DNA from: Gigantopelta aegis
Taxonomy: Eukaryota > Mollusca > Gastropoda > Neomphalida > Peltospiridae
Assembly (NCBI RefSeq): GCF_016097555.1
Contig: NC_054713.1
Span: 40,219,523 to 40,283,522 of the forward strand
Length of the DNA stretch: 64,000 nt
Direction of reading: 5' to 3'
Shown here: in pieces, positions 1 to 12,196 of the stretch
Layout of the letters: each line of letters opens with the position of its first letter
How positions within the stretch are numbered: position 1 is the stretch's first letter
Notes under the pieces: model-generated
Told to the model about the DNA's origin: nothing
Database searches by the model: none
The model's input: the letters and a program-made list of their open reading frames with translations, nothing else
Program-made: the position numbers and the translations under genes

Positions 1-52
1 TGGTAAATTAATAGTATCTAATTATTGCTTAATACATGTATAATCATAAACA

Positions 53-368
53 AAGTTTGGTTTGTTTAACGACACCGCTAGAACACATTGATTAATTAAT
101 CATCGGCTATTGGATGTCAAACATTTGGTAATTCTGACACGAAGTCATCAGAGGAAACCCGTTACATTTGCCCTAATGCAGCAAGCGACTTTTGATATGC
201 ACTTTCCCACAGACAGGAAAGAACATGCCATGGCCCTTGACCAGTTGTGGTGCACTGGTTGTAACGAGAAAAAAAGCCAGTAAGTTGAATGGATCCACCG
301 AGATGGTTCGATCCTGCGACGCAAGCATCTTAAGCGAGCACTCAGCCGACTGAACTAAATCCCGCCCA
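53..368 (-). mobile_element. SINE-A copy, variant c, near full length
   Basis: The copy is reversed. It begins with the 3' tail (TTTGTTTAACGACACC, AATCATCGGCTATTGGATG) and ends with the body and head (GATCCACCGAGATGGTTCGA, then AAATCCCGCCC). Variant c differs from the main type in its head: it has GAATGGATCCACCGAGGTGG rather than the GGGATCGATCCCCGTCGGTGG B-box region. It is a retroposed repeat with no coding role. Confidence 0.8.
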
Positions 369-599
369 AATACGTTTACACGCTGCTCAAGCAGGATCCT
401 AGTTTTGCAAAATAAATATACGGCTTTCATGCATAGACATCAATTTAAGGTTGTTATTATGTAAAGTTAACCCCTGCGCGTGCTGTAACCTCACCGTAGT
501 GCAGGGGTGTAACATTCTCTTTGAGAATGGCCAATACAGCACAAATTGAAGTTTAGAGTAAAATTCGGTGTCCGTAAAATTCTGTGATATTTGTATTTG

Positions 600-776
600 T
601 ATTTTTGGCACAGTTCTTTACACTGTTTTTGTTTAAACCTTGAATTTTTATATTGATGTTGATCATCACTTTATTTATTTGCATTACCATAGTTTGACAC
701 CCAATAGCCGATGTATTTTTCGTGCTGGGGTGTCGTTAAACATTCATTCATTCATTCATTCATTCATTCATTCATG
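600..776 (+). mobile_element. 3' end of a non-LTR retrotransposon with (CATT)n tail
   Basis: It starts at TTTGGCACAGTTCTTTACAC and runs through GACACCCAATAGCCGATGTA and GCTGGGGTGTCGTTAAACAT into a CATT microsatellite (about 740-775). The same sequence lies downstream of the RNase H remnant at 7.2-7.9 kb, which identifies it as a 5'-truncated LINE end. No coding part is left. Confidence 0.75.
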
Positions 777-829
777 TAAAGTTAAATATTCATATAAGGC
801 CAAAACAAAAGGAGAAAAAAAGGTTTGTT

Positions 830-1022
830 TCCGGTCGACCGGTCGATGCAGCAAGAGATCTTTTACATGCACTTTCCCACAGACAGGAAAACACATGCCA
901 CGGTCTTTGACCAGTTGTGGTGCACTGGTTGGAACGAGACAAAATCTAATCAATTGAATGGATCCACCGAGGTGGTTCGATCCTGCGATGCGAGCACCTC
1001 AAGTGAGCACTCAACCGACTAT
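830..1022 (-). mobile_element. SINE-A copy, variant c, 5'-part only
   Basis: Head and body of the same variant as at 53-368 (GCAGCAAGAGATCTTTTACATG, CACTTTCCCACAGACAGGAAA, GGATCCACCGAGGTGGTTCGA in parts). The TTAAACA tail is missing, so it is truncated or was joined to the neighbouring LINE end. Confidence 0.75.
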
Positions 1023-1357
1023 TATCTGTGGCTACATAACACGACTCATTTTCGAGTTCTCTTATAACAAATATTTAACATTTTAATTAATACACACACA
1101 ACAGAAAGAGCCCCGTCAGCCCCGCCCTCAATCATTACATCCGTCGCTCAACGGCCACAAAAACCGTGGTCCGACTAGATGAATCTCTCGTAAAGGCAGA
1201 AGACCACACAAATTTGTGAAACTCCCTCGTTCCAGCCAGGCGAGCGCTTTATCACTGGGCTACGTCCGCGCCCCCTCCCTCACCCCACCCCCTACAAGCC
1301 TTATTACAGCCAAACAGTTTACACTCCTTAGCGATGACTTATAGTCCTTCCCACAGA
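1023..1357. other. Gene-free stretch
   Basis: Nothing recognised. It holds a short ACACAC run near 1093 and a C-rich segment near 1268-1298 (CCCCCTCCCTCACCCCACCCC). No open frame here has similarity that I can name. Confidence 0.5.
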
Positions 1358-1594
1358 AAGAAAGAAATGTTTTATTTAACGACGTACTCAACACATTTTA
1401 TTTACGGTTATATGGCGTCAGACATATGGTTAAGGACCATACAGATATTGAGAGAGGAAACCCGCTGTCGCCACTTCATGGGCTACTCTTTTCGATTAGC
1501 AGCAAGGGATCTTTTATATGCACCATCCCACAGACAGGTAGCACATACCACGGCCTTTGATATACCAGTTGTAGTGTACTGGCTGTAACGATAA
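1358..1594 (-). mobile_element. SINE-A copy, variant b, head missing
   Basis: Variant b ends in a different tail from the main type: in reverse it reads AAGAAATGTTTTATTTAACG, then CACTCAACACATTTTATTTA and CGACCATATAACC-like sequence. The body (CATCCCACAGACAGG, GATATACCAGTTGTAGTG) is present but the tRNA-like head is absent. Confidence 0.75.
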
Positions 1595-1847
1595 AGATCC
1601 ATGTTTGAAGGCTAATTATTTGTAATATGAAGTAGGCCTACATTCTTAACCTATAGTCCGTCCCATCCTTCTACACATTTTTTGTTGTTCATTTTAGTTT
1701 GGTTTGACGTAAGAAAAAAAGTAAAAGTGTTTTGGAAATAGCACAAAATTACTATTTTTGTGTGAAACTCACAAAACAATCTGCTGAGAAATAAATGACT
1801 TGTAGAAAAATTCATAGTATCAAAAAAGGTGTTCCCCGTGGGAACGA

Positions 1848-2014
1848 GGTGCGAGACGTAGCCCAGTGGTACAGCGCTCGCTCGATACGCGGTCGGTGTG
1901 AGATCGATCCTCATCGGTGGCCCCATTGCGCTATTAACCATATGTCAGACGCCATATAACCGTAAATAAAATGTGTTGAGTGCGTCATTAAATAAAACAT
2001 TTCTTTCTTTCTTT
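1848..2014 (+). mobile_element. SINE-A copy, variant b, internal deletion
   Basis: The tRNA-like head is complete: A-box-like GTAGCCCAGTGGTACAGCGC and B-box-like GAGATCGATCC. It jumps directly from GGCCCCATTGCGCTATTA to AACCATATGTCAGACGCC and the variant b tail ending in (CTTT)n. The middle of the element, about 170 bases, is deleted. Confidence 0.8.
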
Positions 2015-3040
2015 GAAACATGAATCTATGCAAAAACAACAAGCGAACTCTTTTTGCGAAACACAAGGGACTGCTTCCAAAACACTGGCGTAGGAAGCGG
2101 AAGGCAAGGGGCATGTCTCCCCCCCCCCCCCCCCCACACACACACTTTTAAGATATTTTGCTTTATCTTTGCTTTATAATAGTGTAAAAGTGTGTAAATA
2201 TAAAAGTGTGTCCCTCACCCCCCACTTTTGGCACCTTCCTGCGCCACTGCAAAAGGATGAGGTAACTACTACCTGCCGCACACTTTAATCAATGGGAAAA
2301 GTATAAAACGTATTCGAAAGCAGCAGAAAACACGCCAGGATAGTGCTAAAGAGGGGTAAAAAATTCGAGCTTGTTTACCATTAGTATAAATTGTTCTATT
2401 TTAATTAATTAAATTAATTATACTTACTCTAAGAAGAAATGCTTCTTATAAAAACGTAATGTGTAAAACGTTGCGACTATGACGTCATTAACGATATTGT
2501 CAGTTTGGTTTGACGTACGGAAAAAAGTAAAAATGTTTCGGAAATAAAAAAAACACCTACAAAAACTATTTTTGTGTGCAATTTAGAAATAAAATATTTG
2601 TAGTAAAAGGGCGTTCTTTGTGGACATGCGCGTACGAGAAAGGGGCAGGGTTGTCAATCCCCCCCGTGCTGGGGCAAAACCTCAATTCGGGCAAAAATTA
2701 TACGGATATTCAGGGGAAATGTGCTAACCTGAGACCTTTTTACCGTGTATTTCCCACATTCCACTCTCAAAACTAGTTATAATCTATGTAAAAATGTGTA
2801 GCGATTCGTTTGCAACCCTATACAGCCCATTGGTAGTAATTCCAATATGAATAAATGTTGTTACACAGATTCGTGCATTTTCATTTAATTTGGGCAAAAG
2901 CCAGCCTGCCCCCGGCCCCCTCCCCCACCCCCCTTACAAAAATTGGAGCTCGTACGCCTATAGGTTACACACCACCATTAATTACGTCAAGCAGTTCAGG
3001 TCTCACTACTTAGAAATTGGAGCATTGGGAAAGGCTACTT
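2015..3040. repeat. Gene-free stretch with low-complexity and dispersed repeats
   Basis: A poly-C run followed by CACACA lies at about 2118-2145. The segment near 2500-2580 repeats sequence seen near 1693-1760 (GGTTTGACGTA, AAAAAAGTAAAA, ACTATTTTTGTGTG). The segment 2620-2960 (CTCAATTCGGGCAAAAATTA, GGGGAAATGTGCTAACCTGA) recurs at 31975-32166 plus 32493-32605. I see no gene. Confidence 0.6.
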
Positions 3041-3507
3041 AAGAAAGACTCTAATTAGTGCTAATTAGATATTTAATTGTTGTGAAAGTTCCATCCTTGG
3101 AACCAAATGTAAAATGTAGAGTATGCTCACCCGATTCAGAATTAGCAATTTAAGAAAAAAATATTGCTGGAAGTGCACTTAAGAAGAGGTCAAATGCTAA
3201 TTAGTGCTAATTAGGGATTTAATTGTTGTGAAAGTTCCATTCGAAATTCCTTTGCTATTTGGTAGAGGACATCTCACTGAGCCCAAATCCACTACTTAAG
3301 AAAAAAATATTTAGTGGGAAAGGCTCACCCGATTCAGACAAGATAATGACTTATAGCATCAATGTGAAAGGTGGGTCTTTTTCTTTAGAACATGGACATG
3401 TAGTATATCAATGGATAGCTTTTGGTGAGTATTGTACAGATAAGTCAATGTTATGTATGAATATGGTATACAGGGTCATAAAACATGTTAATAGCCATTT
3501 TTAATTA
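3041..3507 (+). repeat. Left arm of an inverted repeat pair
   Basis: This block recurs in reverse at 6358-7010. Shared landmarks are GCTAATTAGTGCTAATTAG, TTGTTGTGAAAGTTCCAT, CTCACCCGATTCAGA and a stretch that stays open in one frame in both copies (from DSDKIMTYSIN to CMNMV, 3331-3470). Within the arm the GTGCTAATTAG / GTTCCAT module occurs twice. It may be a terminal repeat of a 4-kb element or one of two opposed insertions. Confidence 0.7.
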
Positions 3508-6357
3508 AATATAGTTTTAAAACGTCTCTATTTTTCCTTCTAAAAACCTATGCGGATTTAGTTTACATTGCCCGGTATACAATTTATATATGCCTAAATT
3601 ATCTCTATTTCTTAGGTAAATTAAGAGAATATACGACATTTTGTATTATAGTGAGCATACTATATTACTTGCCCTTGAATATTATGTGTGCATTTCAACT
3701 AAAAGGTTTCACTCAATATTAACATCATCATCCAATTCATCATCATCAAGGACAAACGTGTGTCTTTGATGATAGAAACATGCCATTTTGCATTTTAGGA
3801 CATATCTTAGGAAATATTTTTGAAATAGCAACATTGGAGATTTATTCGGTGATTGTTGTGGCAGCCATTTTCAAAATGGTCATTTTGGCTGTCATGGAAG
3901 CCAGTATAGGTGTCAGAATTGAACATACGAGTATTTATTGCTATATACACACTTAATAACAGATTTACATATATAAGTCCATTACACATCTTGTAGTTTA
4001 CTGCTTAATGACAATTTCATGTTTTTTCTTTAAATAGCTAACATAGTTTATACTAGACTTGTATTTCAAGGGAAGCATCAGAATTAATGCCACCAAACAC
4101 TATTTATTGGAGAACACCTCTTGGTCAATACCGATGCACTTTAGAAACAATCTATGGGGAACCAAATGTGAACTGATCAACACCACACAATTCATCGGGA
4201 ACATACAAATTCTGATCTACATTAAGAGCCGTAACCAACAGTATTTGAACGCAGAAGAAGAAGAAGAAGAGAAGGGTTATGTCCACCATATCTCTTTGGG
4301 GAAAGTGACTTACATATTATGTTGCGAACATCGCAGGATTCATATTACACTGGTTAGTACATATGCCTAATGCACACATTGCAGGCATGAACCTCGTAGG
4401 TCATATGAGTCAATGTACCAGGAATAATTTTTGAATGGTATGGTTTTGACGAAGATGAGATTATTTCGTGACTATTCCACGACAACCATCAGTCAGGGAG
4501 TACCACCCCTGAGAGGAATGTGCCTATCATTTCTCTTGTATTCCTGATTTTGTAATGCTGCCTATTCATCACTCAATGTGTGTAGTGAAAACGGAAGTTC
4601 GCATTCTGAATCCTAACCAAATATTCATAATTATCCTGGACCACCCTTTGTATGCCAATGATAAACTGATTGAATGTATATGTCTATTAAGTCATAGTGA
4701 ATATCACTTAATTGTGTTTCTCGGATACCTTCATATGAAGATGGCAGCATTCAAAGTGGTAGCAGATCTATATTCTTGATGGCAGTGAATTAGTGGATGT
4801 CCTAGTATATATAGGCTGGAGTTGCCTCTTCAGGATCGACAGATTCCTTTCCCAAAAGTCACTAATGTGACGCATCCCCACCCTCCTACAGTAGAAGACA
4901 TGCATGATTTATACTTCATCAGTCAAAGACTGCTGCAATCATAGAGCTGAATCATGAACCCTGTTCCAATTTTGTTTTTCAGTTCTGCAGTTGGAAATAA
5001 AAATAATACTCTTTCTTTAAGCATTTGAAAAGCAAATTTCATTTTGCATACAAGTATTTTATCATTATTGGTTTCTTGAAAGAACACAAACTAGGTGATT
5101 GTCAGTGCATTTGCAAGATTTGGCGACACTTAATGAATAAAATGATGTGTATGCTGAATTTTGGCAGGGTGCTTCACAATAAAAAACAACATGATAACCA
5201 TTCTTTGCTGTTGCTATTGACCAGGAACATGAGGAGAATAATGTGTCTATGAAAGGTGGTAGCAGAGCTGGAGTCATCTATGAAGACTGGTCAAAAGTTG
5301 AAATATTTTAGACACCATAAATAGACCAAATACACACAGAAGACATTTCTGAGAAATATCAGATGGAAAATATATTTAAAGAAAGCAGCAAATAGATGAG
5401 GCATTGAAGTCCACGCTTTCAATGATATGATGAACAGACTTATTAAGATTGGCAATGACAAGTATGATATATTTATGAAGGAATGGCGTGTTTCTTAGAT
5501 CGTTTCGAGATGAATAATCTTTTTCTCAAATGACTTCTAGTTTATAATAAATCCAAAGAACAACAGCATCTGTCTTGAAGGAAGATTGTTCCAGGCTTTA
5601 TTACATTTCTTGTCAAATACAGACACATTTTGCTTTAAGTAGGTGAATCTGTCAGTGAAGGACATTCTAAAATCCAAATACACACAATGGTAGTTTTCTT
5701 GGTTCTGCGTTGGAGTAACATAGAGCTAGAAAGTTTATTTAGTTCAATGACTGGCTAGTGGATGTCAAACATTTGGTCATATAATCTAAGAGGAAACCGC
5801 TATAAGTTTTTGTTTTGGGTACCAGGCGCGGGGCACTGGTTGAGGCAGAAAAAAACTTACTTACTGAGTTAGATCCTGCCCCCAAGGAGAGGTAGAAGTC
5901 AGTGTGGACATATCTACTGTAGGCCATTAATGCATGTCAAAAATTACATTTATGTCGCTGCAAGAAATGGTGTTGAAATGTTTTAAGGCTTTTCTATTAT
6001 GCAGAGACATGTCAGTATGTTACACAAGCAGATCCTGGTGGTACAGGGGGTGTAACCACTTTTATGACATACTAGTATTTGCTGTATTGTGACAGGCTGC
6101 ATGGTCGAAAACTATTTGTTATTAACTCTTTTTAAAAAATCTTTAATATATTTTGCTTTGCAACAAGGGGCCATCTATAAAGTACATTTGGGTAGTAATG
6201 ATCAAATATACAAACGGTGTACATGGAGCAGGGGTAATAAAAAAAAATCCCCGATTTTGAAAAAAAACTACTTTATGTATGGTCTCCAATTAGCAGTCTA
6301 AAAAAAGACATTTTACAGTGACAAGATGGCGCACATCTCTCAGCAAAAAAAATGCTA
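3508..6357. other. 2.85-kb unrecognised interior between inverted arms
   Basis: AT-rich sequence lying between the two inverted arms. The longest open frames are about 100 codons (4059-4370) and show no domain I recognise. A degenerate SINE-A sits at about 5725-5935. It may be the interior of a non-autonomous transposon, or ordinary intergenic DNA between two opposed copies. No transposase motif was found. Confidence 0.4.
5725..5935 (-). mobile_element. Degenerate SINE-A fragment
   Basis: Tail (TTATTTAGTTCAATGACTGG, GTGGATGTCAAACATTTGGT) and body (GAGGAAACCGCTATAAG, GGCACTGGTTGAGGCAG) are recognisable but strongly diverged. Confidence 0.55.
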
Positions 6358-7010
6358 TTAACATGTTTTATGACTGAATACCATATTCATACATAATATT
6401 GACTTATCTGTACAATACTCACCAAAAGCTATCCATTGATATACTACATGTCCATGTTCTAAAGAAAAAACCCCACCGTTCACATTGATGCTGTAAGTCA
6501 TTATCTTGTCTGAATCGGGTGAGCATTTCAAATTTGGTTCCAAGGATGGAACTTTCACAACAATTAAATCCCTAATTAGCACTAATTAGAGTCTTTCTTA
6601 AGTAGCCTTTCCCGCAAAATATTTTTTCTTAAGCAGTGGATTTGGGCTCAGTAACATGTCCTCTACCAAATAGCAAAGGAATTTTAGATGGAACTTTCAC
6701 AACAACTAAATCCCTAATTAGCACTAATTAGCATTTGACCTCTTCTTAAGTGCACTTTCCCGCACTATTTTTTTCTTAAATTGGTAATTCTGAATCGGGT
6801 GAGCATACTCTACATTTTACATTTGGTTCTAAGGATGGAACTTTCACAACAATTAAATCCCTAATTAGCACTAATTAGAGTCTTTCTTAAGTAGCCTTTC
6901 CCGCAAAATATTTTTTCTTAAGCAGTGGATTTGGGCTCAGTGAGATGTCCTCTAATAAGTAGCAAAGGAATTTTGGATGGAACTTTCACAACAATTAAAT
7001 CCCATTTTGG
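6358..7010 (-). repeat. Right arm of an inverted repeat pair
   Basis: Reverse match of 3041-3507, extended by a further copy of the same module. TGGAACTTTCACAACAAT, CCCTAATTAGCACTAATTAG and TTCTTAAGTAGCCTTTCCCG recur at about 6545-6625 and 6835-6920, with a partial copy at 6690-6780. The open segment matching the left arm lies at 6384-6519 on the minus strand. Confidence 0.7.
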
Positions 7011-7149
7011 GGGTAATTTCAGTAGAGCCCCCTATTTACTCCCGCACTATATTTACTTAAGAATTGGGTTTCTGTAGTCAGTTGGGGTCCCTCTACACCT
7101 CAACCACCTCAAACCTTTTGGAACTCTCGCAACAATTAAATCTCACCTG

Positions 7150-7869
7150 GCTCCCGGTCTATTAGATACGAAAGTGTGTCTTGTTATCAACTGCCAATAA
7201 AGATGTTATATTGTGTTGGGTTCCTAGCCATTTTGGCATTAGGGGCAATGAAAAGGCAGATGTTGCTGCCAAGTCTGCTTTGAATTGCTCCATGTCACTG
7301 TTGGTGCCCCCTACACTGAGTTTAAAATTCGTATTAACCAATATATTTTTTCGACATAATTGAGACGGTGCGGTCACGAACAAACTTCATTCTGTCAAGC
7401 TAGTCCTGGGAGAGTGGCAGTCATCCTACAGGCGGTGCAGGAAGGATGAAGTAGTCTTGTGCCGTGCCCGCATTGGTCATACATATTGACCATTCATTTA
7501 TTATAAAGGACCCTTCTCCTCAGTGTGAACATTGTCAGTGAACACTGACTGTGCGCCACATTTTGGTGGAGTGTAATCATTTGAAGCCAACGAGAAATGA
7601 TATATTTGGCAACAGAAATATTTTGGAATCGTTTAAATCCCACCCAGAATTGATTTTAAAGTTTATAAAGCACTTTGATTTCTATATAACGTTTTAAAAT
7701 ATACCTAGCTTGATATCTGTATTGTATTATATTTTTTCCCACAGCTCTTTACACTGTGGTCTCACATAATTGTATAAATAATATTTTCATATTCTTACCT
7801 TTCTGACACCCAATAGCCGATATGTATTTTTGTGCTGGGGTGTCGTTAAACATTATTCATTCATTCATT
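7150..7869 (+). mobile_element. 5'-truncated non-LTR retrotransposon with RNase H remnant
   Basis: The frame from about 7181 encodes an RNase H end: CWVPSHFGIRGNEKADVAAK, matching the W-x-P-S-H-x-G-I-x-G-N-E-x-A-D signature of RNase H in I/Jockey/R1-type LINEs. It is followed, across frameshifts and stops, by remnants of the conserved tail (RARIGHTY near 7465, CEHCQ near 7525, TVRHILVECNHL near 7545, NDIFGN near 7598). The 3' untranslated end repeats the 600-776 sequence and finishes in CATT repeats. The copy is dead: it has internal stops at about 7362 and 7488, and everything upstream is missing. Confidence 0.8.
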
Positions 7870-7964
7870 CACTACTTAGATGTCAGCTACCATTGATATC
7901 CATATTGTCCAATTTCAAATGAAGATTGGCAACAGAACGGGTTCTCGTTAGCACTAAACATAGG

Positions 7965-8557
7965 CAATCTAATTAAAATTAGCTCCACTATTACATGTGG
8001 ATCTAAAGACAGCCAGTTGGAGCTCATGTCCACCAATCAAAACCTTACTTGCAGAATCCTGCCAGTGATTTAAAACTAAAAACACTGCGTAGTCCCCAAT
8101 GTCCAGGTTACATTTCGTCTGTAAATAATAATTTAAATATTGACCAATCACACTTCGCCTTTTATAACGTTATTTGGGAGCATACAAATCCTAAAAATAT
8201 CGGGCGAGTCTATTTTAGTGGCCGCAGTACAGCGAACCATACCAATACGTACGGGGTGGGTTATCAGTCTTCAATTTTACATTAAAAATTATTTATTTAT
8301 TTATAAAATTTAAAAACACTAAATCAGTCTTCAGTTTTACATTACAAATTATTTATTTTATAAAATAAAACATGTTTTAAGGCATTCGTAATTCACACGA
8401 AACATGCCGTATACCCTCAGGATAATTCGGAATGTTTTCAAATTATTTTTAAATCACTGGCAGGATTCTGCAAGTAAGGTTTTGATTGGTGGACATGAGC
8501 TCCAACTGGCTGTCTTTAGATCCACATGTAATAGTGGAGCTAATTTTAATTAGATTG
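7965..8557. mobile_element. Long-TIR transposon, MULE-like, non-autonomous
   Basis: It begins CAATCTAATTAAAATTAGC and ends with the reverse complement GCTAATTTTAATTAGATTG. The terminal inverted repeats extend about 100 bases, including GTGGATCTAAAGACAGCCAG and its complement. The flanks carry a 10-bp direct repeat, TAAACATAGG (7955-7964 and 8558-8567). Long TIRs with 9-10 bp target duplications are typical of Mutator-like elements. There is no transposase. A second copy is at 29045-29742. Confidence 0.75.
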
Positions 8558-8567
8558 TAAACATAGG

Positions 8568-9548
8568 CTACACCATTGCGAACATACATTATATAAGCAT
8601 ATATTTTCTCTTCTAAATTGGGGACAGTGGGGGGGGGGGGGGGGCAGACCACACTAAAAAGAGGTTTGACCTTTAAATTCTATTTTCAAAAACTACAACG
8701 GGTTTTGGACCCCCTCTATTAAAAAATCCTGGATCCGCGCCTGTTTAGTTAGCCACCCTAGCGCTCTGCCTCGTGTCGCTGTTATACACGTGGCACTACA
8801 CCACTTGCACAGTTGTTGTCAGTTAGTACCATCGATGTCCCAAACTGCGTTCGGTGAATAATAAAAACACGAATAGAATAGTAGACGGACTCCGTCTGTT
8901 TGTCTCTCTCCCTCCCTCCCCCCTTCTCCCCCTCCCCCAATTGAAGATTTTAACCATAAAAATCATAACATAATATACTACACTTCGTACTTTCACATTT
9001 CTTTATTAAACAATAAAAAGTAACAACAGTAAGAATCAACCAATCCATTACAAACAGCCATCATTTAAAAATATGCAATACAACTTAAAACTGAACATCT
9101 AAAAATAAAAAGAGAACCAGTCAAAAAATCGAAAAACACTTCCAATCATCACTATTGTCAAGATAAACAAACAAATAATATTAACATCTTTTTTTTTTCT
9201 TTTTTTTTTTTTAAATCTAAAAACTTTTATTAAATATTAGCAATACAACACATGTTTTAAATCTTATGTGAAGAATAAAATGAACACTGGATACAGCAAA
9301 TACATAGAGACTCAGAATATTGAACCAGTTCCAGTACGAGATCGTTAATTTATATTACGAGTGTATTTTCAAGCATACATCACGAGCGAAAACGAGTGAT
9401 CTACGATTAAAAACACATGAGTTGTAATATAAACGGTCTCACATGGAAACGAATGTAGTATTTTATTTACTACACCGCAAATCAATGAACAAAAATCGCA
9501 CAGGATGACTTCCAAAATAAATAAGACATGAAAATGCAGATTAAAGAG
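8568..9548. other. Gene-free AT-rich stretch
   Basis: It contains a poly-G run at about 8630-8644, a C/T-rich stretch near 8905-8940 and a poly-T tract at about 9190-9212. No gene or recognised transposon is visible. Confidence 0.5.
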
Positions 9549-9805
9549 CAGGCCTCGTGCTTATAAACCTTAACGTCTAGATTTTAATAAAGTCCAGACT
9601 TTGACGTCATGGCAACGCCATTCAATTAGCATTACGTTAAAGTCTGGGCCCGTGCTTATAAAACTTTTAGAGTCCAGACTCAATCTCTAATGACGTCGCA
9701 CACATACAATTTGTATAGCGTTGCCATGACGTTCTGAAGTTCAGTCTCAAATTCTATTAGAGTCTGAAGTCTTGACTCTAAAAGTTTTATAAGCACCAAG
9801 CCTGT
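9549..9805. mobile_element. Foldback MITE
   Basis: Ends are inverted: GGCCTCGTGCTTATAAA at the left and TTTATAAGCACCAAGCC at the right. An internal copy of the end occurs near 9650 (GGGCCCGTGCTTATAAAACT), so the element may be two fused copies. It is non-coding. Confidence 0.65.
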
Positions 9806-10356
9806 AAAATGACGTCATGTGGTCTCTTCGTTTAGCTACTTATCAATGAAACTTTGCATTCCTATGCCACACATCTATCAATGAAGTTTACACAACAATA
9901 ATATATTATAAACATATTCAAGGTGAAACAAAATTATTAATATATATATATATAATATATATCTATTTATAAAATTAAAAATTATGCTGCTAACATTAAT
10001 TATAAGAACTGACAGAAAGTATTTTTCCGATTTAAAAATATGAATCAAAAGAACCATGTACACTTTTTACTAGCCAGAGTACTCTGCCGGTAAGAGAGCT
10101 ATAGTCCTTCCCACAGGGAATGCCTTTTTTCATACTATGGAATTCACTACAAGCTATTTAGTTCTGAGCCAATTGTTTTTTAAATTGCACACAAAACAGG
10201 TGGGACTATAGATGAGACATTTGGACAGTTATTACACTCTCTATCTGTCAGACCAATCTATATCAATATTTCACACACCCTTTAAATAATGTTCCTGTTA
10301 AATATGTATTTGATGACGGGTTTTATTTTGTAGTGCGTGCTGATTAAAATGTGAAG

Positions 10357-10360
10357 TTAA

Positions 10361-10409
<49 letters not shown>
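10357..10409. repeat. Poly-A followed by (TA)n microsatellite
   Basis: About 20 A residues run directly into about 15 TA dinucleotides. The sequence is simple and non-coding. Confidence 0.9.
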
Positions 10410-10411
<2 letters not shown>

Positions 10412-10429
10412 GAAGCAAAAAAAAATATC

Positions 10430-11225
10430 AATGTAATTAAGGATTGTCTGTCATTTCTTTTACTTTTATTGGCGAAGCCATTCTCACATAAGTTTGCGGA
10501 TGATTTTTATTATTTTATTTTTTTTGGTTTGTTTGTTCATTTAAGGATTGTCTGTTGTTTTGGGGTTTTCCTCTATTTAACTCCCATTATCTCAGCAAAT
10601 AATGTACGTAGAAATCTGACATTGTGTATGGGAACTACATATAGCAGTTATAAAGGTCTGATAAGAGACATATAGGAGACTGGTAGTTTTCAGTAGTCAT
10701 GGTGAATGCCTACATTCATCGAGAAATTGCCAAACTCCTGTTGCTACTGGACCAATGGGATGACGTTAAATTGCAATGAAAATTTAATTATACCCGTAAC
10801 ATAAAAGAAATAACAAACAATACTTATAATTAAATTTGAAACATACTTACTAATAATAACATTAAAAGTTCATATTTTATTTTGAATTATTTTTTTGGTT
10901 AAAACAAATTACTAATACAAAATGACATCACCAGGTATGACGTTCCCCGACGACGTAATTTTTACATCCATCGGGTAATGAACAAACTCTCGTTGCTATG
11001 GCTGGACCAATGGGATGACGTTATTTAAGGATTGTCTGTTATTTCTTTTACGTTCATCAGGGTATGAACAAAAATCAACCGCAAACTATGTGAATCGGTG
11101 AAGCCGTTCTCACATAAGATTGCGGATGATTTTTTTTATATATATACCCAGAGGAATGTAAAAGAAATAACAGACAATATTTATTAGAATTAATTTGAAA
11201 CATACTTACTAATAATATTAAAAGT
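10430..11225. repeat. Composite of repeated modules
   Basis: AAGGATTGTCTGT plus ATTTCTTTTAC occurs near 10439 and 11030, TCTCACATAAG plus TGCGGATGATTTTT near 10482 and 11110, and AATTTGAAACATACTTACTA near 10829 and 11190. GACCAATGGGATGACGTTA occurs near 10750 and 11005. This reads as two or more partly duplicated copies of one AT-rich element. No gene is seen. Confidence 0.55.
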
Positions 11226-11227
11226 TT

Positions 11228-11340
11228 GATATACCAGGCTGCAACAAAAAATAGCCCGAAGGGCCCACCGATGGGGATAGATCCAAAACCAACTGCGCAT
11301 CAAGTGAGTGCTTTACCACTGGGTTATGTCCTGCCTCTGC
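11228..11340 (-). mobile_element. SINE-A head fragment
   Basis: The tRNA-like head is reversed: AATAGCCCGAAGGGCCCACC, GATGGGGATAGATCC, CACTGGGTTATGTCCTGCC. The body and tail are missing. Confidence 0.7.
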
Positions 11341-11903
11341 AGTTACAGTTAATAGCCAATATCCTGCTATTAAATATTTTATAAAGTGAGTCAGTGGTGA
11401 TGGCAAAGTGTTGGAGTTGATGACAGGATAAAGTACATGTTTAACATTATTGTTGGTGATTCAGTAGTAGGACCACTCCAATATCAAGCAGCCTTCGAAA
11501 TAAGCACTTGACTGTTTGTCTTGACAAATGAAAATCTTCTCGGAACAAGCATAATTAATGTCAATGTTTATCCAGGGCACACATAAACATTTACAATGCA
11601 GTTTTATTTCGAAAAATCAAACACATTGCACTTGTATTTAAATAAAACAAACCACATGGCTGACAAATAAAACCCCTGTAATTAGGAAAACGTCTAAGGC
11701 AAAAAAATCATGCTGTTGAAAAAAATCCTGAATATAGTCTGAAGCAAAAAAATAAAAAGTGTCTTGGAGAATTAAAAAATCCACAGCAATATAATATTAT
11801 AGGGATTGCAAGTAAATGCCTATATGTATTTGTTCATTGGATTTTTTTTGTTTAATTCTGCTTATTTCTACTGCTGTTAAGAGCAATATTTAAAAAGATT
11901 TAC

Positions 11904-12196
11904 ACAGGGCTGGAATAGTCTATTTTCACTGTGTGGATGAGTGTGTGTTCATAATTGAAACTGTGTCAAAAACTGTCAAAAATACTTAATATTAAATTCC
12001 GAAACGACAGAACACGCACCTTTAAAATACATCATAATATTCTCTCAAAAGCACAATATCAAGCTATGGAGTTGTTTGGGACCATACTCAAAGTATGTAT
12101 CATGTGTAATCACCCGGGGGACAGTCTAGTCTATGCTCTGAAGACAGTCTAGTTTTTTGTAAAATATTGATGTTCTGCTATGCCAGTGTTTAAAGT
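11904..12196 (+). repeat. Direct repeat, first copy
   Basis: It starts AGGGCTGGAATAGTCTATTT and continues through GGGACCATACTCAAAGTATG and GTTCTGCTATGCCAGTGTTT. The same order recurs at 12549-12785, with a SINE-A between them. Confidence 0.7.

Noticed and set aside
6384..6582. Small gene conserved in 3259-3504 and 6358-6582
   Set aside because: Kept as a repeat. Two copies in an inverted repeat are not independent evidence of coding, and no domain is recognised.
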